Source of the DNA: Eleginops maclovinus
Taxonomy: Eukaryota; Chordata; Actinopteri; Perciformes; Eleginopidae
Length of the DNA: 64,000 nt
Assembly (NCBI RefSeq): GCF_036324505.1
Contig: NC_086350.1
Span: forward strand, 14,636,032-14,700,031
Reading direction: 5' to 3'
The notes under the pieces are model-generated. The model made no database searches. It was not told where the DNA came from and saw only the letters and a list, made by a program, of their open reading frames with translations. Position numbers and translations under genes: made by a program. This document shows positions 40,589 to 53,350 of the stretch, in pieces. Each line of letters starts with the position of its first letter. Positions within the stretch are counted from its first letter, which is position 1.

Positions 40589-40687
40589 TTTGATGGATGT
40601 AGTGAAGTGACAGGAGAGTATTAAAGGGAGAGGGGAGTAAGGCTGGTGCTGTGTCTGTAATGCAATTCCCCTGCCAGACATCAGACT

Positions 40688-40840
<153 letters not shown>

Positions 40841-41958
40841 GTGTGTGGCATCCAGGAATCAAATTAGGTGTGTGCTGTACGTAGGTAATCTTGCTCTGAC
40901 ATATGCTCATAATAAAAAGCTTAACAAACCAAGTGTCAGTAGACCACTTAAATCTATTGCTCCGAGATGTGATCAGAGCCTTAGTTTACTTTGCAGTTCG
41001 TCTAATGGCTCGGTGTACAAGGGAGGAGATTTGTTCCAGCCCCCCAGCAGCACAACTACATCTGTGGATGTATGTATTAACCGAGTGACAAGCTGTTTGG
41101 ATCTGAGTGGCCAGCCAATGACATCAATCATAGACATAATCTCAGAGTGTATCCTCTGTCTCTGAATCTCTTTCACACAAACACACATTCACAGTTTTGA
41201 AACCTTCAATTGGTCCCCATGGTGATCATTATTAGCCTTGTTCCTTCTTTCTATCGGTGAATTGTGAAAGTTATACATGGTCTCCCATTCAAAAACAGAG
41301 ACAAACACACACACTGATCTGAAGTAGGTTATTTGCCCTCCATCCTCCCAGCAGGAGAAATGCTGCATTTCAGCCTGACCTGTTATATAAACAGTAATGT
41401 TTCTATGCCAGAAACAAATGACGCCACTGACCATTGCCCTGAAACCCAACAGCCCATGCTATTATACCAGATTTCATACTGATCAGTGCTTCAATCAGCC
41501 ACTATAAAACTACACATTTTCATATTCAATTCTCAGTTCATGTTTTATGCAGATTACTTTTTGGACAGGTTGCAAATACAGATTGACAGGAAAACGACTA
41601 TCATATGTGCCTAAGCTTGATATATGGATAAATAAACAAGATTTGGCTCAGATTAATGTTATGTCATGTTTATTAGCAATAGCAGCCGGTGGCACATTGA
41701 AGAAACTGCGGAACGATGGTGACTAACAAGTGATTCAGACAGATCGCATAGGGCATTTTGAAATTCAGCTTGAATATCAAAGGATGTGCTTAATCACATG
41801 GCCAATCACAGATTATCTAGAAAAGCTGCCAAGACAGTGAGACATGAATAAGGAACAGGAGGAGAGACATGTGCTTGTTTACAAAGCTTTCTAAAAACGG
41901 TTTGGATCACTAAAAGAAACATATGAAGTTGAGCTGAGGTTAAATAAAACCTACAGAC

Positions 41959-42128
41959 CTTAGTCTTCCACGATGGCTGTGTGCATGAGGGTATCCATGG
42001 CTGTGGGACCTTCTGGGAACCGGCCTGTCCTCCTCATGCATGTGATGTAGCGAAGGCGAGCGGGAATGGGAGGATCTGGAGCTGCCTGTACTCTGGAGAC
42101 TGCTGTCAGGCATCTCTCCATGACGGCT
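41959..42128 (-). CDS. shank3: shank3 exon: Ser/His-rich linker
   Basis: 170-nt exon entered in phase 0 (SRHGEMPDSSLQSTG) and leaving two bases. It runs through SSRSSHSRSPSLHHMHEED to RRSHSHGYPHAHSHRGRL. Sixteen per cent or more of the residues are His and many are Ser. I do not recognise a homologous segment in mammalian SHANK3, where this linker is Pro/Gly rich. The acceptor is CTGTGTCAG. The donor AAG|GTCTGT is weak, so the exon may be skipped or its end may vary. Phase fits the next exon exactly (AG|C = Ser), which supports the call. Skipping it would break frame, because 170 is not a multiple of 3. Confidence 0.82.
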
Positions 42129-42359
42129 CTGACACAGAGCAGAAGAAGAGACAGGTTTCATATGCACATGTAAGACACATCAATCATCTTTGTGTAACAA
42201 ATGGACTGTATTCTTATCATGGGATTGTGTCAAACGGTTTTCTCTCTTTTTTTTATTCTTCACTTGTTTCATAGTGTCTGAATTAAGAAATGCTAAAATA
42301 TGCCCACACACACATTAAAGATACAGACAAACCTGCACAGTCTCGCATTTTCATCTTAC

Positions 42360-42589
42360 CTCTCCGAGGCTGCTGTGCTGCTGGCCGAAAGCTGGCAGAC
42401 TGCGCAGTGAAGGGACAGGGGAATGACCCTGGCGGCCACGAGTTTCTCTGGGGGCCTGACCGTGGATGTGACCGTGGTCCCCGTTCAGGTTGTTGTCACT
42501 CGCAGAGCGGAGCAGAGATCGTGGCGAGGGCAGGGGTCCCGTTGTCACACGTCGACGGTTGGTGTAAGAGGGGGTCTCCCTGAAAGGCA
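42360..42589 (-). CDS. shank3: shank3 exon: linker after ankyrin domain
   Basis: 230-nt exon entered in phase 1 and ending in phase 0 after Glu. It begins (V)PFRETPSYTNRRR and continues PSPRSLLRSASDNNLNG, a conserved SHANK linker with a basic RRR cluster and a RSxSDxNLN motif that looks like a phosphosite. The rest (GHIHGQAPRETRGRQ, PSLRSLPAFGQQHSSLGE) is low complexity and fish-diverged, though SLRSLP is shared with SHANK3. The acceptor is TTCTTTCAG and the donor GTAAGA. The linker connects the ankyrin and SH3 domains and is predicted to be disordered. Confidence 0.93.
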
Positions 42590-43297
42590 CTGAAAGAAGA
42601 GACTCAGCATGTTACATGAAGCTACTGTAGCAGGCACAATGAACAGAACCATTAGACGGAGAAATAACTGCTACTTCACACATCCCAAGGTCACTCTAAG
42701 TATCAAAAAGGTTGTACTTCCATTTAATTTACAAAATATGTATTATATTATCTGTTAGGCACAACTAACACAGGGGATCTGGTTCAGCAGTAAAGCTTAT
42801 GAATCTTAATCAAATATATAACATACTATAAAATATTGGAACTACATCTATACATCAATAATAATGATGACATTTTAACATTGACCCCGGAAGAAAGAAA
42901 AACCCAATAAAGAATAAGGATATCCGTTTAGATGTCTCATGAACCTGCTTCTTTTTAAATGGGATAACATATGTCAGTAAGACATTTCCCAATAAAAGAA
43001 CGGGGCATTACATTCTGTCCACACTAGATGTCAGAGTTTCCCAGTATGTATATGTCACAGAGAAACTGCTCAGCCGGAATCCAAGAAATCCGTGAAAGCT
43101 TCTCCACATCCCTTACATGTCCATTTTTTTTCCTTCACTTCCACACATCTCAGTATGTAACCTGTCCTCAACTTTCTGAGCTTGTCTATCAACGCTCAGC
43201 CATTCGTCAGTTTGATGAAACCCTGATACCTCATTCATGTCTGAACCTGTGAAACACTGAGGTAGGTAGTGATATACGACCACTGCTGTTAACTTAC

Positions 43298-43364
43298 CGA
43301 CATCTGATACTTTGTGGACCTTTATGATTTCAGCCAGATCAAAGTTTCCTGCTATAATCGCCAC
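43298..43364 (-). CDS. shank3: shank3 exon: ankyrin repeat 6, second half
   Basis: 67-nt exon entered in phase 0 and left after one base. It encodes VAIIAGNFDLAEIIK then VHKVSDV, the last ankyrin helix pair of SHANK (VAIIAGNFELAEVIK in mammals). The acceptor is CACCTCCAG and the donor GTAAGT, both strong. The trailing G plus TG from the next exon makes the Val of VPFRETPSY, as in mammalian SHANK3. Confidence 0.96.
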
Positions 43365-43821
43365 CTGGAGGTGGAGAAGAGACAGGGAGAAGAAATGAGC
43401 AAACACACAAGTGACAGAAACTAGACAAAAAAAGATGTACAAAATTATAATAAAATAAATGAATATCAATGTTTTCCCTCACTCTCCTCATAAATGTTTT
43501 ACTCATTTAGTCCTTTGTTGTGTTTTAAATCAGTATGGGTGGCAATGTTCTTGGCACTGAGATGACCAGCCTGCCTTGTGTACAAACAAATTGACTTTGA
43601 TCAGCACAGGAAATGTCAGTCTCAATTTTACATGGACTTCCTCAACCAGAAGAGAGATTTCAGACAGCCCGAATTGTTTTTTAAAAGCGATCAACAAATT
43701 CAGTTTAGCAGCGTTAATCTGTGTAAGACAAGTCATTCAATCCTTTCAGCTCTGACATGTCAAAGATGGAGGGTATGTTAATAGACACATTGCATGCAGA
43801 GGTTTTGGATGACAAACATAC

Positions 43822-43899
43822 CTGAAAGGCGGTCTGGCTGTTGTAGTTCTTTATCTCTTTATTGGCCCCCCGGAAGAGGATAACTCGTGCACAGCTATC
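43822..43899 (-). CDS. shank3: shank3 exon: ankyrin repeat 6, first half
   Basis: 78-nt exon (26 codons), phase 0 on both sides. It encodes DSCARVILFRGANKEI then KNYNSQTAFQ, matching the SHANK segment SCARVLLFRGAN followed by NYNSQTAFQ. The acceptor is CATCATTCAG and the donor GTATGT. A six-kb intron lies upstream (to 49967), holding several transposon relics. Confidence 0.95.
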
Positions 43900-44198
43900 C
43901 TGAATGATGAGAGCAACATGTATGTGGTTGGTTAACTAGGACTTTTAGATGTCACTATATTTTACCATCTGCCACATCCAAACAATTAAAACTAAACAGA
44001 AATATAAGAAAAAAAAACTCTGCAGAGAGAACATGTTTGACAGAGGCAGCATGACTCCAGCAGATGCCGTGCATAATGAGCAACAATGCACACAAACACA
44101 TACTTATCTACAATGCAACAACATTCACTACTTATATATATACGTATATATACTGTATGACCAAATCACTAAGCTATATTTTCAATCTTTCTTTTAAT

Positions 44199-44523
44199 AC
44201 AGGTACTTTTCCAGACAGAATGAAAATAGCAAAGGTTATTCCACTTTTTAAAATGGGAGATAAACACAGCTTTACTAACTACAGACCTGTGTCTTTGCTT
44301 TCACAATTTTCCAAAGTGCTTGAAAAACAGTTTGTACAAAAATTAGATACATTTATTGAAAGGAATAATTTGTTGAAAGAGAGTCAGTATGGCTTTCAAG
44401 CAAATCGATCTGCAGCTTTAGCATTAATGAAAATAACAGAAGAAATTACAACAGCAATAGAAAGTCAGAAATACACAATATGCGTATTTATTGATTTAAA
44501 AAAAGCATTCGATACTATAGATC
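44199..44523 (+). pseudogene. LINE reverse-transcriptase fragment
   Basis: About 108 codons read as the N-terminal part of a non-LTR retrotransposon reverse transcriptase: TGTFPDRMKIAKVIPLFK, NYRPVSLLSQFSKVLEK, QYGFQANRSAALAL and FIDLKKAFDTID. NYRPVSLL and the motif-A sequence DLKKAFD are characteristic of CR1/Jockey-type elements. The second Asp region (YxDD) and all later motifs are absent. The frame is intact, so the copy is fairly young, but it has no endonuclease, no 5' start and is cut at 44523 by a hAT-like end. Confidence 0.85.
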
Positions 44524-45000
44524 AGGGGTGTCAAACTCAAATACACAGTGGGCCAACATTTAAAACCTGGACAAAGTCGCGGGCCATCATTGATATTTAT
44601 TTAAACAATCTTCCTCCAGATTTAACAATGAACCTTTTCATATGGACCAAAACAAGTTTACTATCCAATAGATAACTTAATATAGCACACATGCGAAAAT
44701 CGAATTTCAAATGAAAAAACACATCAAAGGCATTCATTTCTTAAATACAATTTAAATATGCCTCTATTTTTATTTGCAGCCTTCTGATTTACATTTTAAC
44801 AGTAACCTTTTTTCCCCCAGGCTCATAATAACTTTAAAAAATAAACCACAACAACATGTACAGAAAGATGTGCCCTACAGAGACGTTTTAATACTAATAT
44901 TAAAAAGCAAGCATGTAAACAACAAACATTAAAAGTCAGAACTTTGTAAATGATCAGGCACCGCTGGTTTCACTGCTGAGCAAGGTCCACAAAAACAACA
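44524..45000 (+). mobile_element. hAT-like (Charlie-type) repeat, left end
   Basis: Begins CAGGGGTGTCAAACTC, a common hAT terminal sequence in fish, followed by the AGTGGGCC and GTCGCGGGCC core of that repeat family. It interrupts the reverse transcriptase after DTID. I could not find the matching right terminus (GAGTTTGACACCCCTG), so the right boundary is approximate and the copy is probably truncated. Confidence 0.6.
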
Positions 45001-45769
45001 GAATTCCCAGTAGTGATGTGGTAGTGATGTCAAGAGCGCTCTCTTTGTGTGCAAGTGTTGAGAGGGAGGGCGTGTGTGTAGCATAGATGTGTGGGTGTGT
45101 CTGCTTAAACACTGTATTTTATAAAAGGATAACAACGTAGAACTTGTTGACTCAGCATTGGCTAAGCTATAATTGAAATGCAAAAATGAGGCTGAAATTA
45201 ATTAAATAAAAGAAACACATTACAACAAGCACGGAACAGCCAGCCTCTCTCCCCTCCTCTCCTTCTCTCTTCCTCTCTCTTGTCTCAAACTATTGCTACA
45301 CTTTATATTGTTTTGTGTGTTAATGAGAAAACTAGTTTTGCTCTATAAAAGCACAGTAACACACACAATATATGAACATTAAGCTAATAAGATCCATGTT
45401 TCCTCATCATCCTGGGTGAATCTGATTCACTGCTCTTGCAATACATACAGTATGTATAAGGTTAACACAAACAAACTGGAGCACCCTCTTCTGGTAAAAC
45501 ACATAGATGGTAGCTACGTGGGTGCCTGACTCTGCCCTGAAATGACCAAGGTGTCCTGCAGTACATGTAAACCTGGTTTGTGAACACATGGAGATATTTG
45601 TAAATGGAGAATTTGTGTTATGAATAATGCATTATCACTCTTACTACTAATAGCGTATACAGTATCTGTGCAGGGTCTAAAACATCTTAAAACGCATAAA
45701 GATAAATGCCTGTTAGCAAAGTGTGATGATCGCTAATCAGCTGTGCATTATGCAGTTGCATACACATGT

Positions 45770-45917
<148 letters not shown>

Positions 45918-46331
45918 AAGAGTAAAGAATCAAAATGAACACTATATCCAACATTCTTTAATCAGATCTGAGTGCATGTGCTAACCTCCGCGTGTTTAGC
46001 TACAAAAAGGATAAAGAACGAATTTAAGGGAAAATCTGTTATATAATGGTATGATGGAGAAAACATGAATGCTAGAGAGAAATGTTAAAAGATTGCTAGT
46101 AGCCATTATATAGATCTATAGGCATTCATGCAACTTACAAGATATTAGCCTTTTTTATTGTGTCTGATGTCCATGTCAACGCATGTTACATCTTTATTTA
46201 GTTAGGTTAATCAAGTTTTGAGACCAACAACTGAATTCAATTCCAACTATAATGTGTGGTATTGAGACATTCTACACTATTTTACAAGGACATGCACAAA
46301 CAAACAAGCAAACAAACAAACAACACACATA

Positions 46332-46362
<31 letters not shown>

Positions 46363-46364
46363 AC
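46332..46364. repeat. poly-C followed by (CA)n
   Basis: A run of 16-17 C followed by about seven CA units. Confidence 0.92.
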
Positions 46365-47463
46365 CAATTACAGTGTAGGCCATCTGTCTTGCTTTTCTCT
46401 CCAAGGCTTCCTATAGGAATTCATTAAGGAAACATTTCCAGTAGATCTCAGCATGGTTTGCTAGATGTGATTACATTAGCTACACAGCAATACACAGTGA
46501 GCTACATAAAGTACTTTACAGCATTGACACGGGTCAGTCATGTGTTAAGATTATGACAGATGGTACCTCTCACAGCCACGTTTATACATTTGGGGATCCC
46601 TTCTCTCATTAGATATAAGCAGATTTGCCATCCTTCACTGAACATTGAGCTTGTTTTCACAATCGAATGTGACTAATCTGAAGCACATCACATGTGTGAT
46701 TTACTGCTGCAACACTTTAAATGAGATCTGAATTCCTCCTCATTTTTGTGCAGCCTAGAACAATCACTGTGGAATGAAATACATTGACACTTCCTCCATA
46801 CAGCTTATTATAAGATTGCATTACTTCGACTGGTCCTGTGTGTGTCCTGTGCCAATTCTTTTTAATTTCCCTCATCAGTGTTGTCCCCATTTGCCTTACT
46901 TACTGTGTCCTTTCTCAATCATTCATCCGAGCACCTCCCATGGATCTGTCTGCCAGGTAAAAGACCCCCGCTATCCCTTCATTCATTGCTGCTAATCACA
47001 TATGCCAAGCCCAGCTAAAAGTCTAGCAAGTAAAGGTTAATGGCCAGACAAACCTGGGCTTTAGGAAAATTGAGTTGCTAATAATGTTATCTTGCCATTA
47101 TTCTTCTCTCCCACCTTCGTCCAACTGTACCTCTTTCTCAGGGCCGCTGCTAAGCTTTTGGAGGCCCTAAGCATAATTGGTCAGAGGCCCCCCACCCCAC
47201 GTGTCACAAAACACAAAACTTTGAGAGTTCCACAAACCTTTACTATTTATTGTAAAATTGAAATTAAATATACATAAACATATGAACCCAAAGAACATCA
47301 GCAACAACAGCAGTACCATCAGTAATATACAAATAATATATACAACTTATATTAAACTTCTTAACAACAGCATCACATAAAATAATAACAACTGCAGACT
47401 CCAGAGATGAACAAAAATAATTATGCACATGAATAAGATATAACAGGAAGTAACATCTTCTAA

Positions 47464-47506
<43 letters not shown>

Positions 47507-47507
47507 A
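47464..47507. repeat. (CA)n inside hAT fossil
   Basis: CA tract with one AAA interruption within the element at 47139-47916. Confidence 0.92.
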
Positions 47508-47550
47508 CCATTTTTCACACACTCAAAAACTACCTTAGTGACGTATTGTT

Positions 47551-47670
47551 TTACAAAGGTGCACAACGACATTTCCTGGCAGCAAAATCACTAATAAAGT
47601 CATCAAAAGACACTCCATGTGCCACTTCAGCATTGATGCTAATGACAGCAAGGCCACTTAGGCGTTCTTG
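47551..47670 (-). pseudogene. hAT transposase C-terminal dimerisation remnant
   Basis: Reads MGQERLSGLAVISI, NAEVAHGVSFDDFISDFAARK and a stop. The ERLSGLAxxSIN and following acidic F-D-x-F-I-x-x-F-A pattern is the C-terminal end of the hAT dimerisation domain (hATC). Only this last 40 residues survive; the catalytic DDE core is gone. Confidence 0.85.
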
Positions 47671-48330
47671 TCCCATTGTGGAGCGTAAATATGGGGGGGT
47701 GGGGCTTCTTTTTACATATTAGGTAATTGAGGGATAAGGTACATACTTTTTTTTAAAACAATGGTGGGCCTGTTCATAACTAATTTATATATATTTTTTC
47801 GTGTAATAATGTAATGATTTTTATGTCTTTTTTCAATCTTAATTTCGGGGGCCCCCACCAGGTACTAGGGGCCCTACGCGCTCTGCGTGCTCTGCGTATA
47901 GGGAGCGGCGGCCCTGCTCTTTCTGACACTATCTTTTCTCTCTCCATATGGATGTATTGATCATTGCCACTAGACGACTAGGTACCCGGTCAATTCAAAG
48001 CCCTTTTTTTCTGTCTGTAATGGTACATAATCATCCAAGGAAGGCCTGATCGGAGCCTGCTGGAACCCTGCTAAGAGACACTGTTTCTGAGATCAATCAG
48101 CTCAACGTGATGTTGGACCTCCACTGGCGGGGTAACAGCCACACTAAACACTGGAAACTCACAAGAGCTGCGAGTTTGACCATAACAAGACTGTGAACTT
48201 ATAAGAAGTTGTACGAGTAAATAAAACTATTCATTCATTATGTCTTTGATTTTATTCGGTCCATGTACAATCACAAACTAAAGCCGGCCCTCCACTGATA
48301 AGAACAACACCGAATGACTTCAGTCACGTG

Positions 48331-48773
48331 CAGGGCCGGTTCTGGAGGGGGGCCCAAAAATAAATAAATAAAATAAAGATTTCTCTCTGATCCTGCATTA
48401 AGTTAACAGCACAAAGAGACCCTGTATGTTTGCTTCTGGCAGTTTCCTTATTGGCTGTTTATTTTAAAAAATGTATCACATGTCCCCCCTCCCCCCAGTG
48501 GGAGTAATCGCAGGCTCAAGACGTGAGATCGACATTCGGTTAGTTGGTACTGCGGCCAAGACACGACGCATACAGTTTTAAGGTAGGACAATGGGGACGT
48601 TAAGACAATAGCCGGCTGTGGCATGGACAGGCCTTCAGTTGTGTGGTTGATGTTTATTTTTTGCCTAATTAGTTGATCTGAATTGGTTGGTGTCTGTTGT
48701 GTGGGTGTCTTGATTTAGACTGTTGTGCTTTTTTTTGGGGGGGGGGCTGCGAAATAGCGCAGGACTGGCCCTT
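48331..48773. mobile_element. possible second hAT-like relic
   Basis: Starts CAGGGCCGGTTCTGG and ends in CAGGACTGGCCCTTG, a decayed inverted pair similar to hAT termini. No clean 8-bp target duplication is visible (GTCACGTG on the left against CGCACATT on the right), so the limits are uncertain. Just left of it (48282) is another GCCGGCCCT-type end. Confidence 0.4.
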
Positions 48774-49967
48774 GCGCACATTTTTTACTTAATTTGCAAA
48801 AGAAAAGAGAGAGTGAGAGAGAGAGGAGTAAAGTACTCATTTAATGTTCATGAACTGAGAACTACTCTCTATTCTCCAAAGGAGCAGTAAAGCCTTTTGC
48901 AGAACGCCCAGTTACATGTTTCTTATGGAGCAGCATCCACCCAAGCAGGAGAGAGCAACATGTGGGAACACTGGACCTGACCACTGTCGTCATTTTCCCA
49001 GAAGTATTTGAAGCTCTCATCCTCGTGTACCTCTCTTGATATAGAACACATTCATTCATATTTTAAAATATACACTATGCCTTTGGTTCCTGTCATCACG
49101 GCCCCATAAGACCCTTGAATCATATTATTACTTGATATGCTACTTTATACGACCCAAATCATCTTCTCAGCCAGTGAAAACTTCATCACTTGGAGACTGG
49201 CAGGAAAGCCGATTGATTTTTCTTGAAAGAATCATGCTGATGCGTATTTTTGTTGAAGTTATAGATAATTACCTCAAGAAAAAAACCTGTAAATGTTCTA
49301 TATTTTTCTATTGCCAACAAATCATAAAACATGACCACAATAAAACAATACATCTATAAACAACTATTATTGTCTAAAAACTATTAACAACATTTAATTG
49401 TTGCACTGGGTGACATAAGCACTAATGTGGTGAATATCACCTTGGATATATCATATATATTAAAGAGGATTTGTTCTTTAAAATCTGTTACAGGATTTAT
49501 AGAAAAGCTGTAAAATACCCTGGCCTTATCCTTTATGATAAAACATTATCATAAATACCGACCAAGGTAGGATCCTCAGTGTGTACTCATGAATGAGAGC
49601 TTGAGGTAATCACTGTAATAACTCCCACACATAATAATAATTCTGTACCACAACACACAGACCCCTTCGACACTGACAGTCTCTAAGGTATCAGAGCAGC
49701 AAAACACTGTTTGCTGCTTTCATCCAAATTGCAGCAAAGGGGAATACACATCTCCCACTTCCACATATAGTGTAGATGACCAGGTAAAGGAAACATCTGA
49801 TTCAGGCTGCCACTACTCGGTCTGCTTTTACTCAGAGGTATCCTTTGCCTTTACCTTTATCCTCTTCTTCCTTTGGCCCCTCGCGCCACAGTACAATATG
49901 CATGTCTTTCTGAAGAAAACCACACTCTCTAAGCACACAAGCATTTTAAAAAAAAACTACTAGTTAC

Positions 49968-50084
49968 CTGGTTGTAGAGAGCACACACATGGAGGGCGGT
50001 GTTTCCAGATGCATTCTGGGCGCTCATGTCAGCTCCGTAGAACAGCAGGTGCTCCAAGTGCTGCACGTGGCCATAGCGGCATGC
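49968..50084 (-). CDS. shank3: shank3 exon: ankyrin repeat 5
   Basis: 117-nt exon (39 codons), phase 0 on both sides. It encodes ACRYGHVQHLEHLLFYGADM and SAQNASGNTALHVCALYNQ. HVQHLEHLLFYGADM and NASGNTALH are SHANK hallmarks. The acceptor is CCTTTCAG and the donor GTAACT. Vertebrate SHANKs usually have ALHICALYNQ; here Ile is replaced by Val, a conservative change. Confidence 0.96.
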
Positions 50085-53000
50085 CTGAAAGGACAAATTC
50101 ATTAATTTACTCTTTTTTTACATAATTAATCCTTGTTTGGTTACAAAGTGAAAAGGGCGCCATCACCCAGTGTCTCTGAGAAAATGAAAAGATGACAAAA
50201 AGGTGTAGTGTGTAAAAGTGTGACAAAGGACCCGCACTGGATTTTAACCAGGGACGTAACGTGTACGGTATGAGTCCAGAGCTCATTGTGTTTGTATGAG
50301 CTTTTGTTTGCAGTATGCCTCTGGTTCTGCCTGTATGACCAAAAACAGCAAGTTGTTTTTAAATACAGCCATTTCTCCTTTAATAGATAATAGTAGAATG
50401 AGCCCAGATACAGGTTTCTACAGATTAACTTACCGATTCATATTACACTTAAAATTTGTAGACCTCAGACATTTTTTAAGTTTGGAATATTTGTCTTGTT
50501 TTTCCCTGGGGCTGATTCCCTCACACATGTAGTTCAGAGTCTCGTAGAGCAAGAGAGACCCTTGTTCACCTGAGGCAAAATCTCTGAGGTAAAATTATTC
50601 TCATAAATGAGATGCCTTTTTTCAGCTTCTTTCTTTCCCATAACTGGAAGCAATACACTTTTTATCTTATCTTTATGTCCTCCCTCTTCTGCCTGCTACT
50701 CGGTGGTTTTGTGCTGTGTCATTGACAAAGAAGCCCACCGTCTCTACCCAGCAATTGTTTTCCCCCTCCTGTGTTATGTTTTGCTAAGAGTGTGTGACAG
50801 TGGTGAGACAGCGCACAAATGATGCTGGGATTGTTGTTGGTTATCACACCTTCAGCAGTGTATCCCATTGTACAGGATGTATTCCTCTAGAATACTAATG
50901 CTGGAAATGACAGAGAAATTGGAAAGACAAGGAAAAGGAGGAAGAAATAGGGAGGAAGTGTGTGAGGCTGAAGGACCTTTGGATTTACTCTGCGGAGTCA
51001 GGAATTTATAAACACAGCTACATCATCTGAGTCCCTTTTAAACCCCTTACTGTACTGTATGTGCACACCAATAGGGAGACAAGTATGAAAACAAACCCTC
51101 ATAGCTTTAATTTCTGACGTTCATCTTTCCCTACAGTAGCTTCTCCTAAGCATGCCAGCAGAATGGAGGAGACACAAGGTGTGTTATGGAAACCACACTA
51201 TAGTAATCAGTGGGTATTTTTGTCCTAGAAACTCTCTGTGCCACGTTGGATTCAACAGTTAACTGCACTTATTTCCAAATTCAGTGCCCATTCATGAGAT
51301 CTAACCATAAAGACTAACTGTTACGCTGTGTGTGTGCAAGTTCCATTCATATACAGTATCATTTTCAATACAAAAGTAAAAAGAGTAATTTCACGTCCTG
51401 CAGTCAGAGATCAGCAGACAAACCCACAAGTTTCAGTGTCACTCGTCATAGACAGTAAGAGAACGACTTTGTAGTTACATTATTAATAGTATACAGCTGC
51501 CAACAACATGTATCAAAGCAGCAGTATATTGTGACAAACACAAAGATGGGCTGGTTGAGGCTACATCAACATAAAGTGTTTTTTCCCCTGTACAGAAAAG
51601 GCACAATGTTTGTTACTGACATGTGAGTAAATGTTGTTTTAGTGCAAAACAACAAATATGAAACCTAAACTCTCTCACATTTTGAACACATTTTTATGCG
51701 AATGACTGGTTTTTGCACCACACCACACAATACAGAACTTTGAACCAACATTCTTCAATTAGGTTTTATACAACACCATTTCCAAGGTTTAATTTAAACT
51801 TAATAAAGTGTATTTTTCTAGGCAACAAAGTTCAGTTGAGCTTATCCAGGGGAAAAAAACTGTTTAACTTTTCATCTTGCTCATGAATTACTAAGGACAA
51901 CAATAGCAGGGACCTTGAGATGATCTAAACCCGACTTGAGGGTAGTAACGATGAGGGAGAGAATAAAAGATGAAGTGAGGAGTGGAACGCAGGTAATGAA
52001 AGGTAGTTGCAAACAGGCAAACATTCACTGAAGTTGTCACTTCTTTTTGCAATCTTATTTGCGGAGTTGGGATTCTGCTGCTATTCATGTCTTATTAGTT
52101 ATTATATTTACAATAGACACCAGTATAAATAAATGAATGAAAGTGTGGTGTCATCTCCTATGGTACAAATATTGATAATGGAATTATTTCAGAAAATAAT
52201 CAAGAAGATTTACAATACAAATATAACATAAGTCGTGTAAGCTTGATTCCTTACTCCCCCAGTTCTACATTCCTTAGCATTTATTGATATTCAGTGTGAG
52301 CATCAGCAGAGATGAGTCCCAAAGCTTTCTGTTTGGCTTTTTTTACAGAGCCTTCAGACCTCCAGTGTCTTTCTGTCACTACCTGGATATAAACCTAAAA
52401 GCCCTGACACAAACAAAAACAACATGTAGGCACTAGCTTCCATTATGTTTACAGAGCAGGGCATGGCTTGATGCAGTGTGAGTGTAAAATGCACACAATA
52501 TTGGCCATTTTTGCTCTTTGTAGGTCAAGCAGCTATTTCTATGGTTCCCCTAGATTTACACGACTACTTGAACTGCCAGACACCGGCATAGATACAGCTG
52601 CAACAACAGTAGTACAACAAACTGTTGGTTCACTTAGTGTAGAATATATCTCTACAAATGACATCTTAGCAGTCATTAGTGTTTGTGCATTCATTCAAAT
52701 TGTGTGAGCATGTGCACCATACATGTTTAGGAGTCTGTGGTTAAAGCAGTAAATAAAGCAATATTTCAGTAGGGTGTTTTAAATAGAATATTTATTTTAG
52801 CCGCTAACTCTTATACATTTGCAGGAAAACAAAAACAATGTTCAGAAGTGCAGATTGATTGAAAGGTCTACCAAAGTGGTCTATGTTCAATCCTTCAGAA
52901 AGGGGGAAAAAATGACTTTCTACCATAGCTGGAGCTTCCCACCTGCCCATGACCCCCCACTCCTCCCAAGGGATACAACCACCACAAAATACATTCTCTA

Positions 53001-53113
53001 AGAGAAGGAAACATAAAATCCATTCAATGCAACTGAAAACCAGAAAAGACTGCTTACGTGGTAACTACATTTGTATTCTGCACACAATCCATCACTTTTC
53101 CGTGTATGTGTGC

Positions 53114-53159
<46 letters not shown>

Positions 53160-53182
53160 TTGTTTGTTGTGGTGTGTATTAC
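50085..53182 (-). other. intron in ankyrin domain
   Basis: AT-rich unique-looking sequence apart from the GT tract at its upper end. No exon seen. Confidence 0.75.
53115..53156. repeat. (GT)21 microsatellite beside ankyrin exon
   Basis: On the transcript it is (CA)21 starting 26 nt after the donor of the exon at 53183. Confidence 0.95.
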
Positions 53183-53350
53183 CTGGTGTATCTCCTGCCA
53201 GCCATTCTCATCCACACAGCCGACCTGTGCATGATCATGCAGCAGCAGCTCACAGCAGTAGGGGTCCCCTCCCACCATCGAGCTGTGATAGAGAGGAGTC
53301 AACCCCCTGCTGTCTTTATAGTCAGGCGATGCACCCAAGTCCAGCAGTGT
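53183..53350 (-). CDS. shank3: shank3 exon: ankyrin repeats 3-4
   Basis: 168-nt exon (56 codons), phase 0 on both sides. It reads TLLDLGASPDYKDSRGLTPLYH, then GGDPYCCELLLHDHAQVG and DENGWQEIHQ. GASPDYKDSRGLTPLYH and ENGWQEIHQ are near-invariant in vertebrate SHANKs. The acceptor follows TTCCCAATAG and the donor is GTAATA. A (CA)n tract on the transcript strand lies about 26 nt inside the following intron (53115-53156 on +). Confidence 0.96.

Larger units (their letters stand above)
47139..47916 (-). mobile_element. hAT transposon fossil with 8-bp target duplication
   Basis: Terminal inverted repeats CAGGGCCGCTGC (left) and GCGGCGGCCCTG (right) bound 778 bp. A perfect 8-bp direct repeat CTCTTTCT flanks it (47131-47138 and 47917-47924), the target size of hAT elements. 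The minus strand holds the end of a transposase (see 47551-47670). A (CA)n tract lies inside. It is an internally deleted, non-autonomous copy in the intron between ankyrin exons. Confidence 0.9.
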
